From Saprospiraceae bacterium (GTDB lineage: Bacteria; Bacteroidota; Bacteroidia; Chitinophagales; Saprospiraceae): a DNA stretch of 64,000 nucleotides. The stretch covers positions 1 to 64,000 of the forward strand of contig JABWBR010000023.1 of assembly GCA_013360405.1 (NCBI GenBank), given 5' to 3'. Shown here one piece after another: positions 42,184-51,065 of the stretch (position 1 is its first letter; the number at the start of each line of letters is the position of its first letter). The position numbers and the translations under genes were made by a program. A model generated the notes under the pieces. It saw nothing but the letters and a program-made list of their open reading frames with translations, had not been told where the DNA came from and did not search any database.

Positions 42184-45048
42184 TCAATACCCGAACACAT
42201 CGTCAAGCGTGAGTTCCTCCAGCGCGCCGAAATTTTTGAGGTAAGTAAGATCGATCTGCTCCCTGCTGCCCATCAAAATGAGGTGGAAAGAGCGGCCTTT
42301 TACATAATTCTGATGGAATTGCAGGAAATCGTTCACCGTGGTTTCTTTCATACGATGATAAAGCGGGCGGCGAAGGTCGCCGTCGTGGCCTAGATCCCAG
42401 TTTGACAAGGCCTCCCAGTATATGTTAGCAGGGGGGATACGCTCGCTTTCGATCTGCTTGACGAGTGATTGCCTGGCGTGTTCAATTTGCGCCTCTACTA
42501 CCGGCATTTGTTCGATAATATTAAACATGGCCGGCAAGGCATCGCTCAACTTATCGGGTTGCGTGCCCACGTAAGCCTGGAGGTAGTGGGAATGGTCCTT
42601 GCGGCGCGGCGAGCTATAGTAGGCATACGTAGCATATGCCAATGCTTTGGATTCACGGATCTCCTGGAAAACTATGGAAGAAAGTCCATAGCCGAAATAT
42701 TCATTATACAATTCGCGCATGAGGTGCTCTTCGAGGTTAAAGAAGGGCGTACCTCTTGACAAGAGCATCACATCGGTTTGCACTATGGGGAAATCGAGGA
42801 AATACACTTTGTCCGAATCCGTAGGAAGTTGCGGAAAATGTTTATTAGGCAATACGGGCCGGCGAACAGCCGGAGCCTGATGATGGCGGTCCAGTATGGC
42901 CGCCGCCTCTTGTGCCGGGCGCTTTCCGTAAAAATAGACGCTGTGTTCAAAGGTGATTAGCGACTGTATGATCCTGACCAGCTCTACCGGATTAATTGTT
43001 TTGAGCGCTTCTTCGGATAAGCGATAAGTGAACGGAGAATTTGCGCCGTAGCGGGCATAACTACCCAGGGCATCGCGCAATATGACGTTGCGGTCGCGTT
43101 TGTTGTTTTCTCTTTTTGTCAAAATATCGGCTACCACATTGCGCAGCGCCTGCTCGTCGGGGCGCACATCCGACAGCACGTGCTCTACCAATTGCAGGCC
43201 TTCTTCGAGGGAGCTTTCCAGGCCGTTTAGCGAGATATAGGTGCGCTGTTCGTGGGTGAATACGTCGAAGGCAAGACCGAGGCGGAAAAATTCTTTTTGC
43301 AACTCGGTAGCTGAATAACGCGAAGTGCCCAGATAAGGCAGGTACTGCAATGCCAGGCCCATCAGCAGATCGCTCGACTTGCCCATTTCAAATACAAAAT
43401 CGAGGCGAAACAACTCATTGTCTTCATTTTGCACGTAGTCGAGCGTGAGTCCGTTGGCCAGTTTCAGCGTGTGGATACGGGTGTCAAAGTCTACAAAATG
43501 CGGCTGAAGACGAGGCGTAGTGAATTGTAGGAAATTGCGGGCAAAGTCCGACTCGGTGTCGCGCTGCAGGGTCACCGGCGTGATAGGGGGTTTGTCCACT
43601 TTGACTACATTGGGATCCGTTCCCTGGCGTTTGTATACCACGGCGTAGTTGTCGGCCCGCAGGCGTTCATTCGCAAAATCAATGATTTGTTGTTTGCTGA
43701 CGTTGCGCATCCACTGCAGACGGTCCACATACCGCTGCCAGTTGATATCGAGAATAAACGCAGTGGTCATGGCTTCTGCCCGATGGCGGTTTTGCTCCCA
43801 TGCTTTGGTTTCCGACAGGCGCATATTGTTGATCACGGCTTCTATCAGCCAATTGTCAAAATCGCCTTTTTGAAGCCTGGCAACTACCTCAAGCATCAAT
43901 TGCTCCACTTCTTCGAGCGACTGTCCTTCGCGGGGTTTGCCGTAAAGGCCCAATACCGAATAATCGGCGTAAAACCAACCCCAGGCCTCCGATTCCAGCA
44001 CGCGTTGTTGCTGGTTGAGGTCGGTATCGAGCAAACCGGCCTGCTCATTATATAGCAAGCCCTTGATGAGCGACAACATGAGCGGTTCGTCGGTAGCGCT
44101 GCCGGCAAGCCGCCAGGCTAATTCGACGTGCGGAGCTTCCTGGCCCAATACTTCGCGGCGTACGGGCTGTGAAAAAGAAGGTTGCTCTTCACAATTAAAC
44201 GGCGGCAACGGTTTGGGCTCGTAGGTACCCCAATAGCGCTCGGCCAGTGCCACCACTTCTTCAGGATCAAAATCGCCGGCCAATACGATGGCCATATTGT
44301 TGGGCACGTAATACGTGTTGAAATACCACTGAATATTGACGTGGGAGGGGTTTTTGAGGTGTTCGCTCTTGCCGATCGTGGTTTGGGCGCCGTAGGGATG
44401 CGAAGGGAACAGCGACTCGCGAAGCGCGTTGTACACCTTTCTGAAGTCGCGATCCTGGCTGATATTAAACTCCTCGTATACCGTTTCCAACTCGGTATGA
44501 AACAGGCGCAGCACCATCATGCGAAATCGCTCTGATTCGAGCTGCATCCAGCGTTCCAGCTCGTTGGCCGGTATATCGTTGACATACACGGTTTGATCTA
44601 CCCAGGTATAGGCATTGGTGTCTTTGGCGCCGATAGCGCTTACCAGCTTGTCGTATTCATTGGCGGCAACCAGTTGGGCAGCCTCACCCGAAACGCGGTC
44701 TATTTCAGCATAAATAGCCCGCCGGGTTTCTTCATCGGTCGTTTTGCGATGTTGCTCGTAAAGGTCGGAGATTTTTTGCAGCAATACCTTTTCGGTTTCC
44801 CAGTCGAGGGCGCCGATCCGGCTGGTACCCTTAAACAGCATGTGTTCCATGTAGTGGGCAAGGCCGGTAGTTTCTGAGGGGTCTTGTTTCGAACCCGATC
44901 TCACGGCTATGTTCGTAAAGATTCGGGGTTCGTGGCGGTTTACGCTGAGATATAATTTCAACCCATTTTGCAAGGTGTATATCTTAACCTGGAGGGGATC
45001 GTTGGCGATCGATTGGAAGTTTCCCGTGAAGGGCTTTAATGCTATCAT
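42184..45048 (-). CDS. M16-family zinc metallopeptidase (two-domain)
   Basis: 954 residues: two tandem M16 halves. Inverted zinc motif HYMEH (H65, E68, H69) in GLAHYMEHMLFKG, and a downstream Glu ligand in ELETVYEEFNIS. The second half (from about 520) lacks the zinc motif, as usual. There is no signal peptide, so cytoplasmic location is likely unless exported in an unusual way. It degrades or processes peptides of limited size. Confidence 0.93.
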   Translation of the reverse strand: MIALKPFTGNFQSIANDPLQVKIYTLQNGLKLYLSVNRHEPRIFTNIAVRSGSKQDPSETTGLAHYMEHMLFKGTSRIGALDWETEKVLLQKISDLYEQHRKTTDEETRRAIYAEIDRVSGEAAQLVAANEYDKLVSAIGAKDTNAYTWVDQTVYVNDIPANELERWMQLESERFRMMVLRLFHTELETVYEEFNISQDRDFRKVYNALRESLFPSHPYGAQTTIGKSEHLKNPSHVNIQWYFNTYYVPNNMAIVLAGDFDPEEVVALAERYWGTYEPKPLPPFNCEEQPSFSQPVRREVLGQEAPHVELAWRLAGSATDEPLMLSLIKGLLYNEQAGLLDTDLNQQQRVLESEAWGWFYADYSVLGLYGKPREGQSLEEVEQLMLEVVARLQKGDFDNWLIEAVINNMRLSETKAWEQNRHRAEAMTTAFILDINWQRYVDRLQWMRNVSKQQIIDFANERLRADNYAVVYKRQGTDPNVVKVDKPPITPVTLQRDTESDFARNFLQFTTPRLQPHFVDFDTRIHTLKLANGLTLDYVQNEDNELFRLDFVFEMGKSSDLLMGLALQYLPYLGTSRYSATELQKEFFRLGLAFDVFTHEQRTYISLNGLESSLEEGLQLVEHVLSDVRPDEQALRNVVADILTKRENNKRDRNVILRDALGSYARYGANSPFTYRLSEEALKTINPVELVRIIQSLITFEHSVYFYGKRPAQEAAAILDRHHQAPAVRRPVLPNKHFPQLPTDSDKVYFLDFPIVQTDVMLLSRGTPFFNLEEHLMRELYNEYFGYGLSSIVFQEIRESKALAYATYAYYSSPRRKDHSHYLQAYVGTQPDKLSDALPAMFNIIEQMPVVEAQIEHARQSLVKQIESERIPPANIYWEALSNWDLGHDGDLRRPLYHRMKETTVNDFLQFHQNYVKGRSFHLILMGSREQIDLTYLKNFGALEELTLDDVFGY

Positions 45049-45155
45049 TATAGATGACGTAATTTTCTCGAATATATGGTAACACGAATAAGGGGGCGGT
45101 TGTTTATACGGGGGTACAAAATTAAGAGAATTAAGCAGTTAGTTTTGGCCTAGTC

Positions 45156-45173
45156 CCCGGGCTGAAGCCCGGG
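45156..45173. repeat. CCCGGGCT-AGCCCGGG palindrome
   Basis: 8-base arms with a two-base centre in GTCCCCGGGCTGAAGCCCGG. REP-like element common in intergenic DNA of several phyla. It lies between the M16 gene's 5' side and a gene remnant. Confidence 0.6.
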
Positions 45174-45194
45174 TTTGAAGAGAAAAGGCAGGGG

Positions 45195-45389
45195 TTGTCA
45201 CACTTTGTTCCGCATGACGAAAAAGGGCGAAAAACGGCTATGCAATGGCGACGCTCGTCGGTGGAACTAAAAACTATTCAGGCTATTACAAATATGCACA
45301 AAGAAGGGTTTGACGACACAACTATCGCCCGGGTATTGGAAGTTGACCCGGCATTCGTGCGGCATATCCTGGATTCAAAACCCGATTAA
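45195..45389 (+). pseudogene. Possible remnant of an Rpn/transposase-like C-terminus
   Basis: Up to 64 codons from a TTG (or 49 from ATG 45240). The segment VELKTIQAITNMHKEGFDDT followed by TIARVLEVDPAFVRHIL resembles the tail of Bacteroidota Rpn-type PD-(D/E)XK proteins, but no catalytic part exists upstream. It may instead be a small real protein with a helix-turn-helix (DDTTIARVLEVDPAFVRHIL). Uncertain. Confidence 0.35.
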
Positions 45390-45430
45390 GAGCTTGTTTG
45401 GACATTTGATACCATTACTTTTCTAAATCA

Positions 45431-45469
45431 AAAAAGCGGATGCCCTACTTTCAGAGGTATCCGCTTTTT
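45431..45469. terminator. Bidirectional intrinsic terminator
   Basis: AAAAAGCGGAT (45431-45441) pairs perfectly with ATCCGCTTTTT (45459-45469). A-run and T-run flank a GC stem on both strands. It ends the bTHX transcript on the minus strand. Confidence 0.85.
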
Positions 45470-45471
45470 CA

Positions 45472-45603
45472 TTAGTTGCCGGCAGTAGCTGTTGTTGCTG
45501 TTGTCGTTGTAGTTGTTTGCTTCTTCTTTGCCTTCGGACGGGTGTTGCCATGAGAACCCCTCCAAATTTTTCCGCGCTTGGAGCGCTTATCTCCTCTTCC
45601 CAT
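45472..45603 (-). CDS. Ribosomal protein bTHX
   Basis: 43 residues, read by hand: MGRGDKRSKRGKIWRGSHGN then TRPKAKKK and a Thr/Ala tail. The GrGDkrSkrGKIwrGs pattern is that of small-subunit protein THX of Bacteroidota. The tail of Thr/Ala repeats (ACA/GCA codons) is longer than needed. A TAACTTTG -7 element precedes it and a terminator follows, so it is a single-gene transcript. Confidence 0.85.
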   Translation of the reverse strand: MGRGDKRSKRGKIWRGSHGNTRPKAKKKQTTTTTTATTATAGN

Positions 45604-45642
45604 TGCTATGGTTGTTTTATGTGAAAGAATGTTATCGAGGTG

Positions 45643-45650
45643 CAAAGTTA
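45643..45650 (-). promoter_or_regulatory. -7 element for bTHX
   Basis: TAACTTTG on the minus strand, a perfect TAnnTTTG match, 40 bases before the ATG at 45603. Confidence 0.5.
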
Positions 45651-45727
45651 GGAAATTTGTGATTTTATCTGAGGGCTTGTGTAATTTCGCCTAACAAAAG
45701 CATCTATTGGAAAAAAGCAATCGCTTC

Positions 45728-46747
45728 ATGAAAAAGGAAAAACCTTCTCCCACAACTGCCGAATTGTTGCGCCGCTGGATTAGCGGAGAAGCGCGCCTGG
45801 CAGACGAACGCCGCCTGGACCAGGCCGCGGGGGAAGATCCTTTTCTCGGCGATGCCCTGAAAGGCTACCACAGCCGTGCCGATGCCGACCACACCGCCGC
45901 TCTGCAGCGTATGCACGAACGCTACAACCAAAAACGCCGTAGCAAACCCGTAGTGTTGTATCTGCGCCGTTATGCCGCGATTGCAGCCACTATTGCACTG
46001 GCCGTAATACTTTGGCAGGTCCTCGACAGGCAAATCGACCCGGCTCCCGCCACTTTGAGCGAGAGCAAGCCGGCGCCCGCTTTAGAGCCCCCCACAACTC
46101 CCGATCAGCACGAAACTATCGCACAGACAGAAAAAACTACTGCTACGCCACAACTACCCTCGCCCATCAAACCTTCCCAACATATCCCCGATAAGGAAAT
46201 AGTGGCGCCCCCTATCGAACCCCGGGACAAAGTCGTTGCCGATGTCCCTGAGTTTGCCGCCGAAGGGGAGGAAGCTCGTATAGAAGCTCCGCCAACTGCC
46301 GATTTGGCCCTGCAAGAACAGGAAAAAGACCTCGCAAAAGAAGATATCCAGGAGGCAAAACCCACCCAAAACAACGATGACGCCCCGCAAAAACAGGCAA
46401 CTACCCAGGCTTTCCAGTCTAACCGCGCCGCTGCAAAAAAGAAAGAAGCAGCTCCTGGCGCTGCTGCCCCGAAAGCCGCAGAACCGGAAGGCGGTTTTGA
46501 TAAAATGAAAAAATACGTGCAAAAAAACCTGCGATATCCGGCTGAAGCAAAAGCCAAGGGAATCAGCGGGGATGTCACGGTGCGCTTCCTGATATCAGCC
46601 GACGGCAGTCCGAGCCAACTGGAAGTCGTTTCAGGTATAGGCTACGGCTGCGACGACGAAGCCAAACGCCTCTTAAGGGAAGGTCCCAAATGGCGCTTTG
46701 CTAATGCCTCCACCTGGATAACTTATACTATCTATTTTGAAAACTGA
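45728..46747 (+). CDS. TonB-like energy transducer protein
   Basis: About 339 residues. A short cytoplasmic helical segment (TTAELLRRWISGEARLADER), one membrane helix (about 87-103), a long Pro/Glu/Lys/Ala-rich periplasmic linker, and a C-terminal TonB domain (YVQKNLRYPAEAKAKGISG ... DVTVRFLISADGSPSQLEVV). The cytoplasmic part resembles an anti-sigma-factor-like N-terminus, a layout seen in Bacteroidota. No ExbB/ExbD nearby. A TAATTTCG -7-like element lies at 45682. Start at ATG 45728, not the TTG upstream. Confidence 0.85.
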   Translation: MKKEKPSPTTAELLRRWISGEARLADERRLDQAAGEDPFLGDALKGYHSRADADHTAALQRMHERYNQKRRSKPVVLYLRRYAAIAATIALAVILWQVLDRQIDPAPATLSESKPAPALEPPTTPDQHETIAQTEKTTATPQLPSPIKPSQHIPDKEIVAPPIEPRDKVVADVPEFAAEGEEARIEAPPTADLALQEQEKDLAKEDIQEAKPTQNNDDAPQKQATTQAFQSNRAAAKKKEAAPGAAAPKAAEPEGGFDKMKKYVQKNLRYPAEAKAKGISGDVTVRFLISADGSPSQLEVVSGIGYGCDDEAKRLLREGPKWRFANASTWITYTIYFEN

Positions 46748-46755
46748 GATCAGAA

Positions 46756-46804
46756 AGGTTTATGCGACTGAAAGCGAACGAAGTGAGTCCCGACAAAAAG
46801 TCGG
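46756..46804 (+). repeat. 49-bp dispersed element, copy 2
   Basis: Begins 9 bases after the tonB-like stop codon in the same orientation and ends in the hairpin CCCGACAAAAAGTCGGG. Differs from the copy at 25158-25206 at two positions, both in the loop. A GTTTATAGG tandem repeat follows (46831-46862). Confidence 0.9.
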
Positions 46805-46882
46805 GGGAATCCCGTACTGACCATAGGGAAGTCGGGAGGTTTATGGGTTTATAGGTTTATGGCTTACGAGTCGTACAGTACC

Positions 46883-47656
46883 CTACTTCCGCCACTCTAC
46901 CGAGCGGTTGAATTCCGCAGCTACCACATAATCGTCTTTCTGTATAGCTTCCAACATAGCCTGCGGGGCGATCTTTTTATCATCAAAAGTCACCAGCCAG
47001 TAAAAACTGCGCGGTGACAGGCGTTTGATAACCTGCAGATTGTATTTGCTGTATTGTCTGGCCCACACCGCTCCATCTACGCCTTCCATCAACTGTACGA
47101 TAATCTCGTTTTGTTTTTCAGAAGCGGCATTTTCGCTACCATTGCCGCCGGTAGTTATTTTGTTTTTCGAAATCCAGCCGCCTGAATCCGCTATTTTATC
47201 GAGCATAGCCTCGATAGCCATCACGGCTTCGGGGCGGCCTTCTTTGCCCAATATCGACTTATAATTGTTGTTGTCCTCTTCGTAATACACAATGGTAATA
47301 GTAGGCAGGTCGGGTTGCCGACTCCTGAATGCATCGGGGTATTGCCAAAGATTAGCGCGCTGGCATTCGGCCTGCAGCTTGTCGAGCTGGTCGGTTGTCA
47401 GCGTTTTGGTGTGCATCCCTTCCTTTTCGGTAAAGCGCTCGCCTTCGTAGGTAGCCAGTCCGCCACGGTATACGGTAAGTTTGTATACCGGGCAAGGGCC
47501 GTAACAAGGGCCTTTGCTTATCTCTATGAGTTTGGGCGCATTATCGAGGTTTGCTGCGGTCTGCGGCAGTTTGCATGCGCCGGCGACTATGATTACAGCC
47601 AATGCGCCGAGCCATAAGAGGTTTTTCTTCAAAGGGTAGTTCAATAATGTTGTCAT
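46883..47656 (-). CDS. DUF6438-type lipoprotein, unknown
   Basis: 257 residues. Hydrophobic N-terminus ending in a lipobox-like AGAC (LGALAVIIVAGACKL). The segment ISKGPCYGPCPVYKLTVYRG matches the GPCxGxCPvY signature of DUF6438. The C-terminal part (LMEGVDGAVWARQYSKYNLQ) is a second small alpha/beta unit. Last gene of a three-gene operon after the M43 protease, with an 11-bp gap. Confidence 0.8.
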   Translation of the reverse strand: MTTLLNYPLKKNLLWLGALAVIIVAGACKLPQTAANLDNAPKLIEISKGPCYGPCPVYKLTVYRGGLATYEGERFTEKEGMHTKTLTTDQLDKLQAECQRANLWQYPDAFRSRQPDLPTITIVYYEEDNNNYKSILGKEGRPEAVMAIEAMLDKIADSGGWISKNKITTGGNGSENAASEKQNEIIVQLMEGVDGAVWARQYSKYNLQVIKRLSPRSFYWLVTFDDKKIAPQAMLEAIQKDDYVVAAEFNRSVEWRK

Positions 47657-47667
47657 ACGTGTTGGGT

Positions 47668-48879
47668 TTACCGGGTAATCACAAGTTTATGGGTAGCCCA
47701 CTGGCCGGCAGCTACTATTTGCAGCACATAAGGGCCTGGTGGAATAGCGGAAAGCAAAAAGGAAGTTTCGGCGCTTGTACTATTCTGTCTATACCACAAT
47801 TTGCCCTGGCAATCGAAAAGAAAAAGCGTAAAAGCCGGGACAGCAGTCTTCACAAAGCACATCTCACCCGTTTTGACCGGGTTGGGAAAAACGGCAAGCG
47901 GGACCTGCGCAAGCGGAGCGGTAGTGGCCACGCTGCAACCCTGCCCCTCGAGCAACCCCAATCTGGGTCCGTTAAGCGTAGCCCACATGCGCATTTTCTG
48001 ACCTGTAGTAAATAGGGCCATACAAGCGTCGTTAGTATAGTTGAGATAATTCTGGTACATATCGGGTGTGCCACAGGATTGCTGTATACCCGTTGGGCAC
48101 AAATTACGGTAATTAAATGCCTGCTCGGGGGTATCGGCCACCTCGTCGTCGAATTGACAAAGCAGGTCTTCGTCGCCGTCGCCGCCCCAGAGATGGTACA
48201 GATTTAAGTAATGCCCGATCTCGTGGGTTGTGGTACGCCCCAAATGATAAGGGGGTATGGCAGTACCGGTGCGTCCAAAATGCTCGGGGTCTATCCGTAT
48301 GCCGTCTTCAGCAAGCGTATCCTGCCCGGGGAAGCCGGCCTCGCCGCCAACACCGTCGGGGAATTGCCCAATCCATATGTTGAGATAGCGGTCGGGACAC
48401 CACGCGTCGCTCCCCCCCAATGCCGAATAACAAATGCGCCGCCGGTCGTTATCATCTCGGGCAATTCCTATCAGATCGTATGCCGTTTGCACGCGCACAA
48501 TTCCATCCGATGGGTTGCCGGCAGGGTCGACCGAGGCCAGGGCAAACTCGATTTCGGTATCGGCCTTGACCTGCTGAAAAATTGGAAGGATGTCGGTTTG
48601 GTTACTGTTTAAGAGCCGAAAGTCTTCATTGAGTACGGCGATTTGCGACAACACCTGCTCGGTAGTAATATTTTCGGACGGTGTCCGCCATACTACGTGC
48701 ACGACAACTTCAATTGTTGCCGTTTCGCGCATTTCGTAACCGGGACTGGCCACAACGGCATCAGCAGCCGGCTTGTAAGCAGGCACGCGTTGCGATAAGC
48801 AGTGTTGGGTACTGCCGACGCCAGGAAGCGACAACAGTACGCCGATAGCAACTACCAAACGTTTTATTAGCGCGACCAA
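47668..48879 (-). CDS. Secreted M43 (pappalysin-type) metalloprotease with T9SS domain
   Basis: 403 residues. Signal peptide, then a metzincin catalytic site H219-E-x-x-H223-x5-H229 in TTTHEIGHYLNLYHLWGG, with a Met-turn region further on (GQKMRMWATL). End is a T9SS sorting domain (VFPNPVKTGEMCFV ... PPGPYVLQIVAAG). Cytophagalysin-type enzymes degrade extracellular protein. The start is a TTG overlapping the preceding gene by 13 bp; no other start gives a complete signal peptide. Confidence 0.92.
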   Translation of the reverse strand: MVALIKRLVVAIGVLLSLPGVGSTQHCLSQRVPAYKPAADAVVASPGYEMRETATIEVVVHVVWRTPSENITTEQVLSQIAVLNEDFRLLNSNQTDILPIFQQVKADTEIEFALASVDPAGNPSDGIVRVQTAYDLIGIARDDNDRRRICYSALGGSDAWCPDRYLNIWIGQFPDGVGGEAGFPGQDTLAEDGIRIDPEHFGRTGTAIPPYHLGRTTTHEIGHYLNLYHLWGGDGDEDLLCQFDDEVADTPEQAFNYRNLCPTGIQQSCGTPDMYQNYLNYTNDACMALFTTGQKMRMWATLNGPRLGLLEGQGCSVATTAPLAQVPLAVFPNPVKTGEMCFVKTAVPAFTLFLFDCQGKLWYRQNSTSAETSFLLSAIPPGPYVLQIVAAGQWATHKLVITR

Positions 48880-49853
48880 ATCAATAGCTCATCTACATTG
48901 GGTGAAAAGATCAGCACCGTACGCATATTTTGCACCTTGCCCTGCTGGGAGCCGTTAGATACGACCGGCGCAAAATAACCACGCCCTGATGCGGTAAGTT
49001 GCTCGGGGGTCACGCCCAGCTCCGACAGCAATTTCACTACGGTCGTTGCTTTTAATACGCTTACGTCCCAGTTGCGGGCTGCGGTACCATCGGTTGTCGT
49101 ATGCCCCTCGACGGTGAGATACAGGTTATTAAATTTTTTAAACACGCCGGCCACCTCGCGAAGGGCTTCCGAGCCATTCCAGGTAATCTGATCGGCAGTG
49201 ACCCCGAAGAGGAATGGCTGACTGAAAGTGACATACAACTTGCCGCTCGATGCAACCACCGATACATCATTATTGGAAAAACCCGCCAGCGCTTCGATCA
49301 ATTGGCTATGCAAGTCACCGAGCTGTTGCTTATGCCGGGTGATCACCTGCGACATTTTTTCGCAGCGCCAGCTGGCCTCTGCATCTTGCGTAGCTCCTTT
49401 TTCCGTCATGCTGTATTCCATCACGCTAAGCTTGGTCTCTTTTTCATACAAATCGCGTTCGGCCAGCGCCAGGGCCCGGTTGCGTTCGTCAAGCTGGGAT
49501 TGCTGCCGGGCCAGTTCCTCTTGCAGGCTGAGCGTTTCGTATGAGGAAGTGGCTAGTACTTCCCTGTTTTGATTTACGATGGCGTTGTATTTTTGGAGTA
49601 TCTCCTGGTAGCTTTTGTTCAGGCTGATATTCGTCGCAGTGAGCTGCTCCAATTCGTGCATAGTTTCTTTGAGGTCGGCCTCCGTTTGCCGGTTTTCTTC
49701 GGCAATCATCCGGTTGCTAATCTCCACAGAATCAGACGCCAGCGATTGCCGCTTGTAGTATTCGAGCGATTCCTGCAAATCGGTGTACTGTTTTTGCGGC
49801 ACGCAACTAAACAGTGTTGCGGCCATAAAAAGAATCATCCATGCTGATCTCAT
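48867..49853 (-). CDS. OmpA-family lipoprotein with coiled coil
   Basis: About 328 residues. Lipobox in MAATLFSCVPQ, a long coiled coil (about 20-160), and a C-terminal OmpA domain (NLYLTVEGHTTTDGTAARNW ... GRGYFAPVVSNGS). Ties the outer membrane to peptidoglycan. First gene of the operon with the M43 protease and DUF6438 protein. The start MRSAWMILFM at 49853 gives the lipoprotein signal. Confidence 0.88.
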   Translation of the reverse strand: MRSAWMILFMAATLFSCVPQKQYTDLQESLEYYKRQSLASDSVEISNRMIAEENRQTEADLKETMHELEQLTATNISLNKSYQEILQKYNAIVNQNREVLATSSYETLSLQEELARQQSQLDERNRALALAERDLYEKETKLSVMEYSMTEKGATQDAEASWRCEKMSQVITRHKQQLGDLHSQLIEALAGFSNNDVSVVASSGKLYVTFSQPFLFGVTADQITWNGSEALREVAGVFKKFNNLYLTVEGHTTTDGTAARNWDVSVLKATTVVKLLSELGVTPEQLTASGRGYFAPVVSNGSQQGKVQNMRTVLIFSPNVDELLIWSR

Positions 49854-50043
49854 AGCTAATTTGTTTGTTATGTAAATACGCTTTCCTTTGGATTCTATGC
49901 TCAGTTCACAGTTCACTGTTCACTCACAAATTTAAGCCTTTTTTAACACGATGGGCTTTAAACCCGTTGTCAACCTTTTCGTCAAAAAGGTAAAGATTAC
50001 TAAAGGTAGTAATCCAACATTTAAAATACAAAAAATAAGCCAT

Positions 50044-50370
50044 ATGCGAATCAAGATTCTGTTTTTCCTGCTGCTCTTTGCGGCTGCTTTTGCCGCGCAA
50101 TCACAAACGCCGCCACCGCCGCCGCACATCGCTGCCCGCCAGATGCGACAGCACAAAATGATCAACCGGGGTATCCGCAACGGGCAACTCACCCGCCCGG
50201 AAGCCCGGCATTTGCGCCTTCAACAAAGGCAAATTGCAGGCGCCAAACAACGAATGAAGGCCGACGGCTATATCAACCGCGGCGAACGCGCACGCCTGCA
50301 CATGCGCCAACAAGCAGCAGGCAACCAGATTCGACGCCTCAACTGCAACCCGCGCCGCCGGGCTATGTAA
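50044..50370 (+). CDS. Small secreted basic protein
   Basis: 108 residues. Signal peptide (MRIKILFFLLLFAAAFAAQ), then a Pro run and a helical Arg/Gln-rich body (INRGIRNGQLTRPEARHLRL ... DGYINRGERARLHMRQQ). Two copies of a repeat of about 35 residues of the form xRGxRxGxLT.xEaxxL can be seen. Periplasmic proteins of this kind are common and uncharacterised. A strong terminator follows. Confidence 0.8.
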   Translation: MRIKILFFLLLFAAAFAAQSQTPPPPPHIAARQMRQHKMINRGIRNGQLTRPEARHLRLQQRQIAGAKQRMKADGYINRGERARLHMRQQAAGNQIRRLNCNPRRRAM

Positions 50371-50403
50371 GATATTAACAGTCGGGTGATTACTTGATAA
50401 CAA

Positions 50404-50443
50404 CAGGCGCTGCCCTATTACAGGGTAGCGCCCTGTTTTTTTA
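50404..50443 (+). terminator. Intrinsic terminator
   Basis: ACAGGCGCTGCCCT (50404-50417) and AGGGTAGCGCCCTGT (50422-50436) form a long GC-rich stem followed by a run of T. Ends the small basic protein transcript. Confidence 0.88.
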
Positions 50444-50448
50444 ATTCC

Positions 50449-50456
50449 TATCTTTG
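50449..50456 (+). promoter_or_regulatory. -7 element for the cohesin-like gene
   Basis: TATCTTTG, a perfect TAnnTTTG match, 15 bases before ATG 50472, implying a very short leader. Confidence 0.55.
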
Positions 50457-50471
50457 CCCAAAATTGAAAAA

Positions 50472-51059
50472 ATGAAGTCTGTCATCTTGTTATTGCCCGT
50501 GTGGATAGCTTTCCTCTCATGCAACGCTGACCGCCCTACTGATCAGTCTGCCCAACCCCCACAACAAGAATCGGCACAGGCGCTGCCCGCCTCGCAGGCA
50601 CAACCCGTCAAAGCCGATATTGTGGCTTATTCGCCGCTCGAAGTAGTAGTGCGCGCAGCAGAAGTAACAGCCGCCAAAGGCGCGAGTTTCTGCCTACCCA
50701 TTACCGTCGCCAATTTTAATGCGATCATCGGCATGCAGTTTTCTATACACTGGGACAAACAACTGCTGAATTTTCAGGAAGTAAAAAATTTCAACCTGCC
50801 CAAAATGAGCGCTTCTAATTTCGGCGCCAACCGAACCAGCGAGGGTATTCTTACCACCTTGTGGCTCGACGAGATGCTGAAAGGCGCTACCCTAAAAGAC
50901 GGCGAAACGCTTTTCGAATTGTGTTTTGTAGCCAAAGGCAACCCGGGGCAGGCGAGTACTATTAAGATTACCGACCAACCCACCGCGATAGAAATCATCA
51001 ACGCAAGCGACCAACTACTCAACCTGAAGGCAGTAGCCGGCAAAGTAACTATTGAATAA
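50472..51059 (+). CDS. Cohesin-like domain lipoprotein
   Basis: About 195 residues. Lipobox in WIAFLSCNAD, a Gln/Pro/Ala linker, then a cohesin-type beta sandwich (KGASFCLPITVANFNAIIG ... QFSIHWDKQLLNFQEV ... TLFELCFVAKG). Cohesin-like folds bind dockerins in cellulosomes, but single ones in Bacteroidota usually have no dockerin partner. It is 6 bp before acetoacetyl-CoA synthetase, apparently in one transcript, with no clear functional link. Confidence 0.8.
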   Translation: MKSVILLLPVWIAFLSCNADRPTDQSAQPPQQESAQALPASQAQPVKADIVAYSPLEVVVRAAEVTAAKGASFCLPITVANFNAIIGMQFSIHWDKQLLNFQEVKNFNLPKMSASNFGANRTSEGILTTLWLDEMLKGATLKDGETLFELCFVAKGNPGQASTIKITDQPTAIEIINASDQLLNLKAVAGKVTIE

Positions 51060-51065
51060 ACACGC

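Noticed and set aside
45195-45389. Complete Rpn-type transposase
   Set aside because: Only a possible tail is present; no PD-(D/E)XK catalytic region upstream. Kept as a low-confidence remnant.
48867-48879. Frameshift between the OmpA lipoprotein and the M43 protease
   Set aside because: Both proteins are complete with own signals; the 13-bp overlap is ordinary translational coupling with a TTG start.
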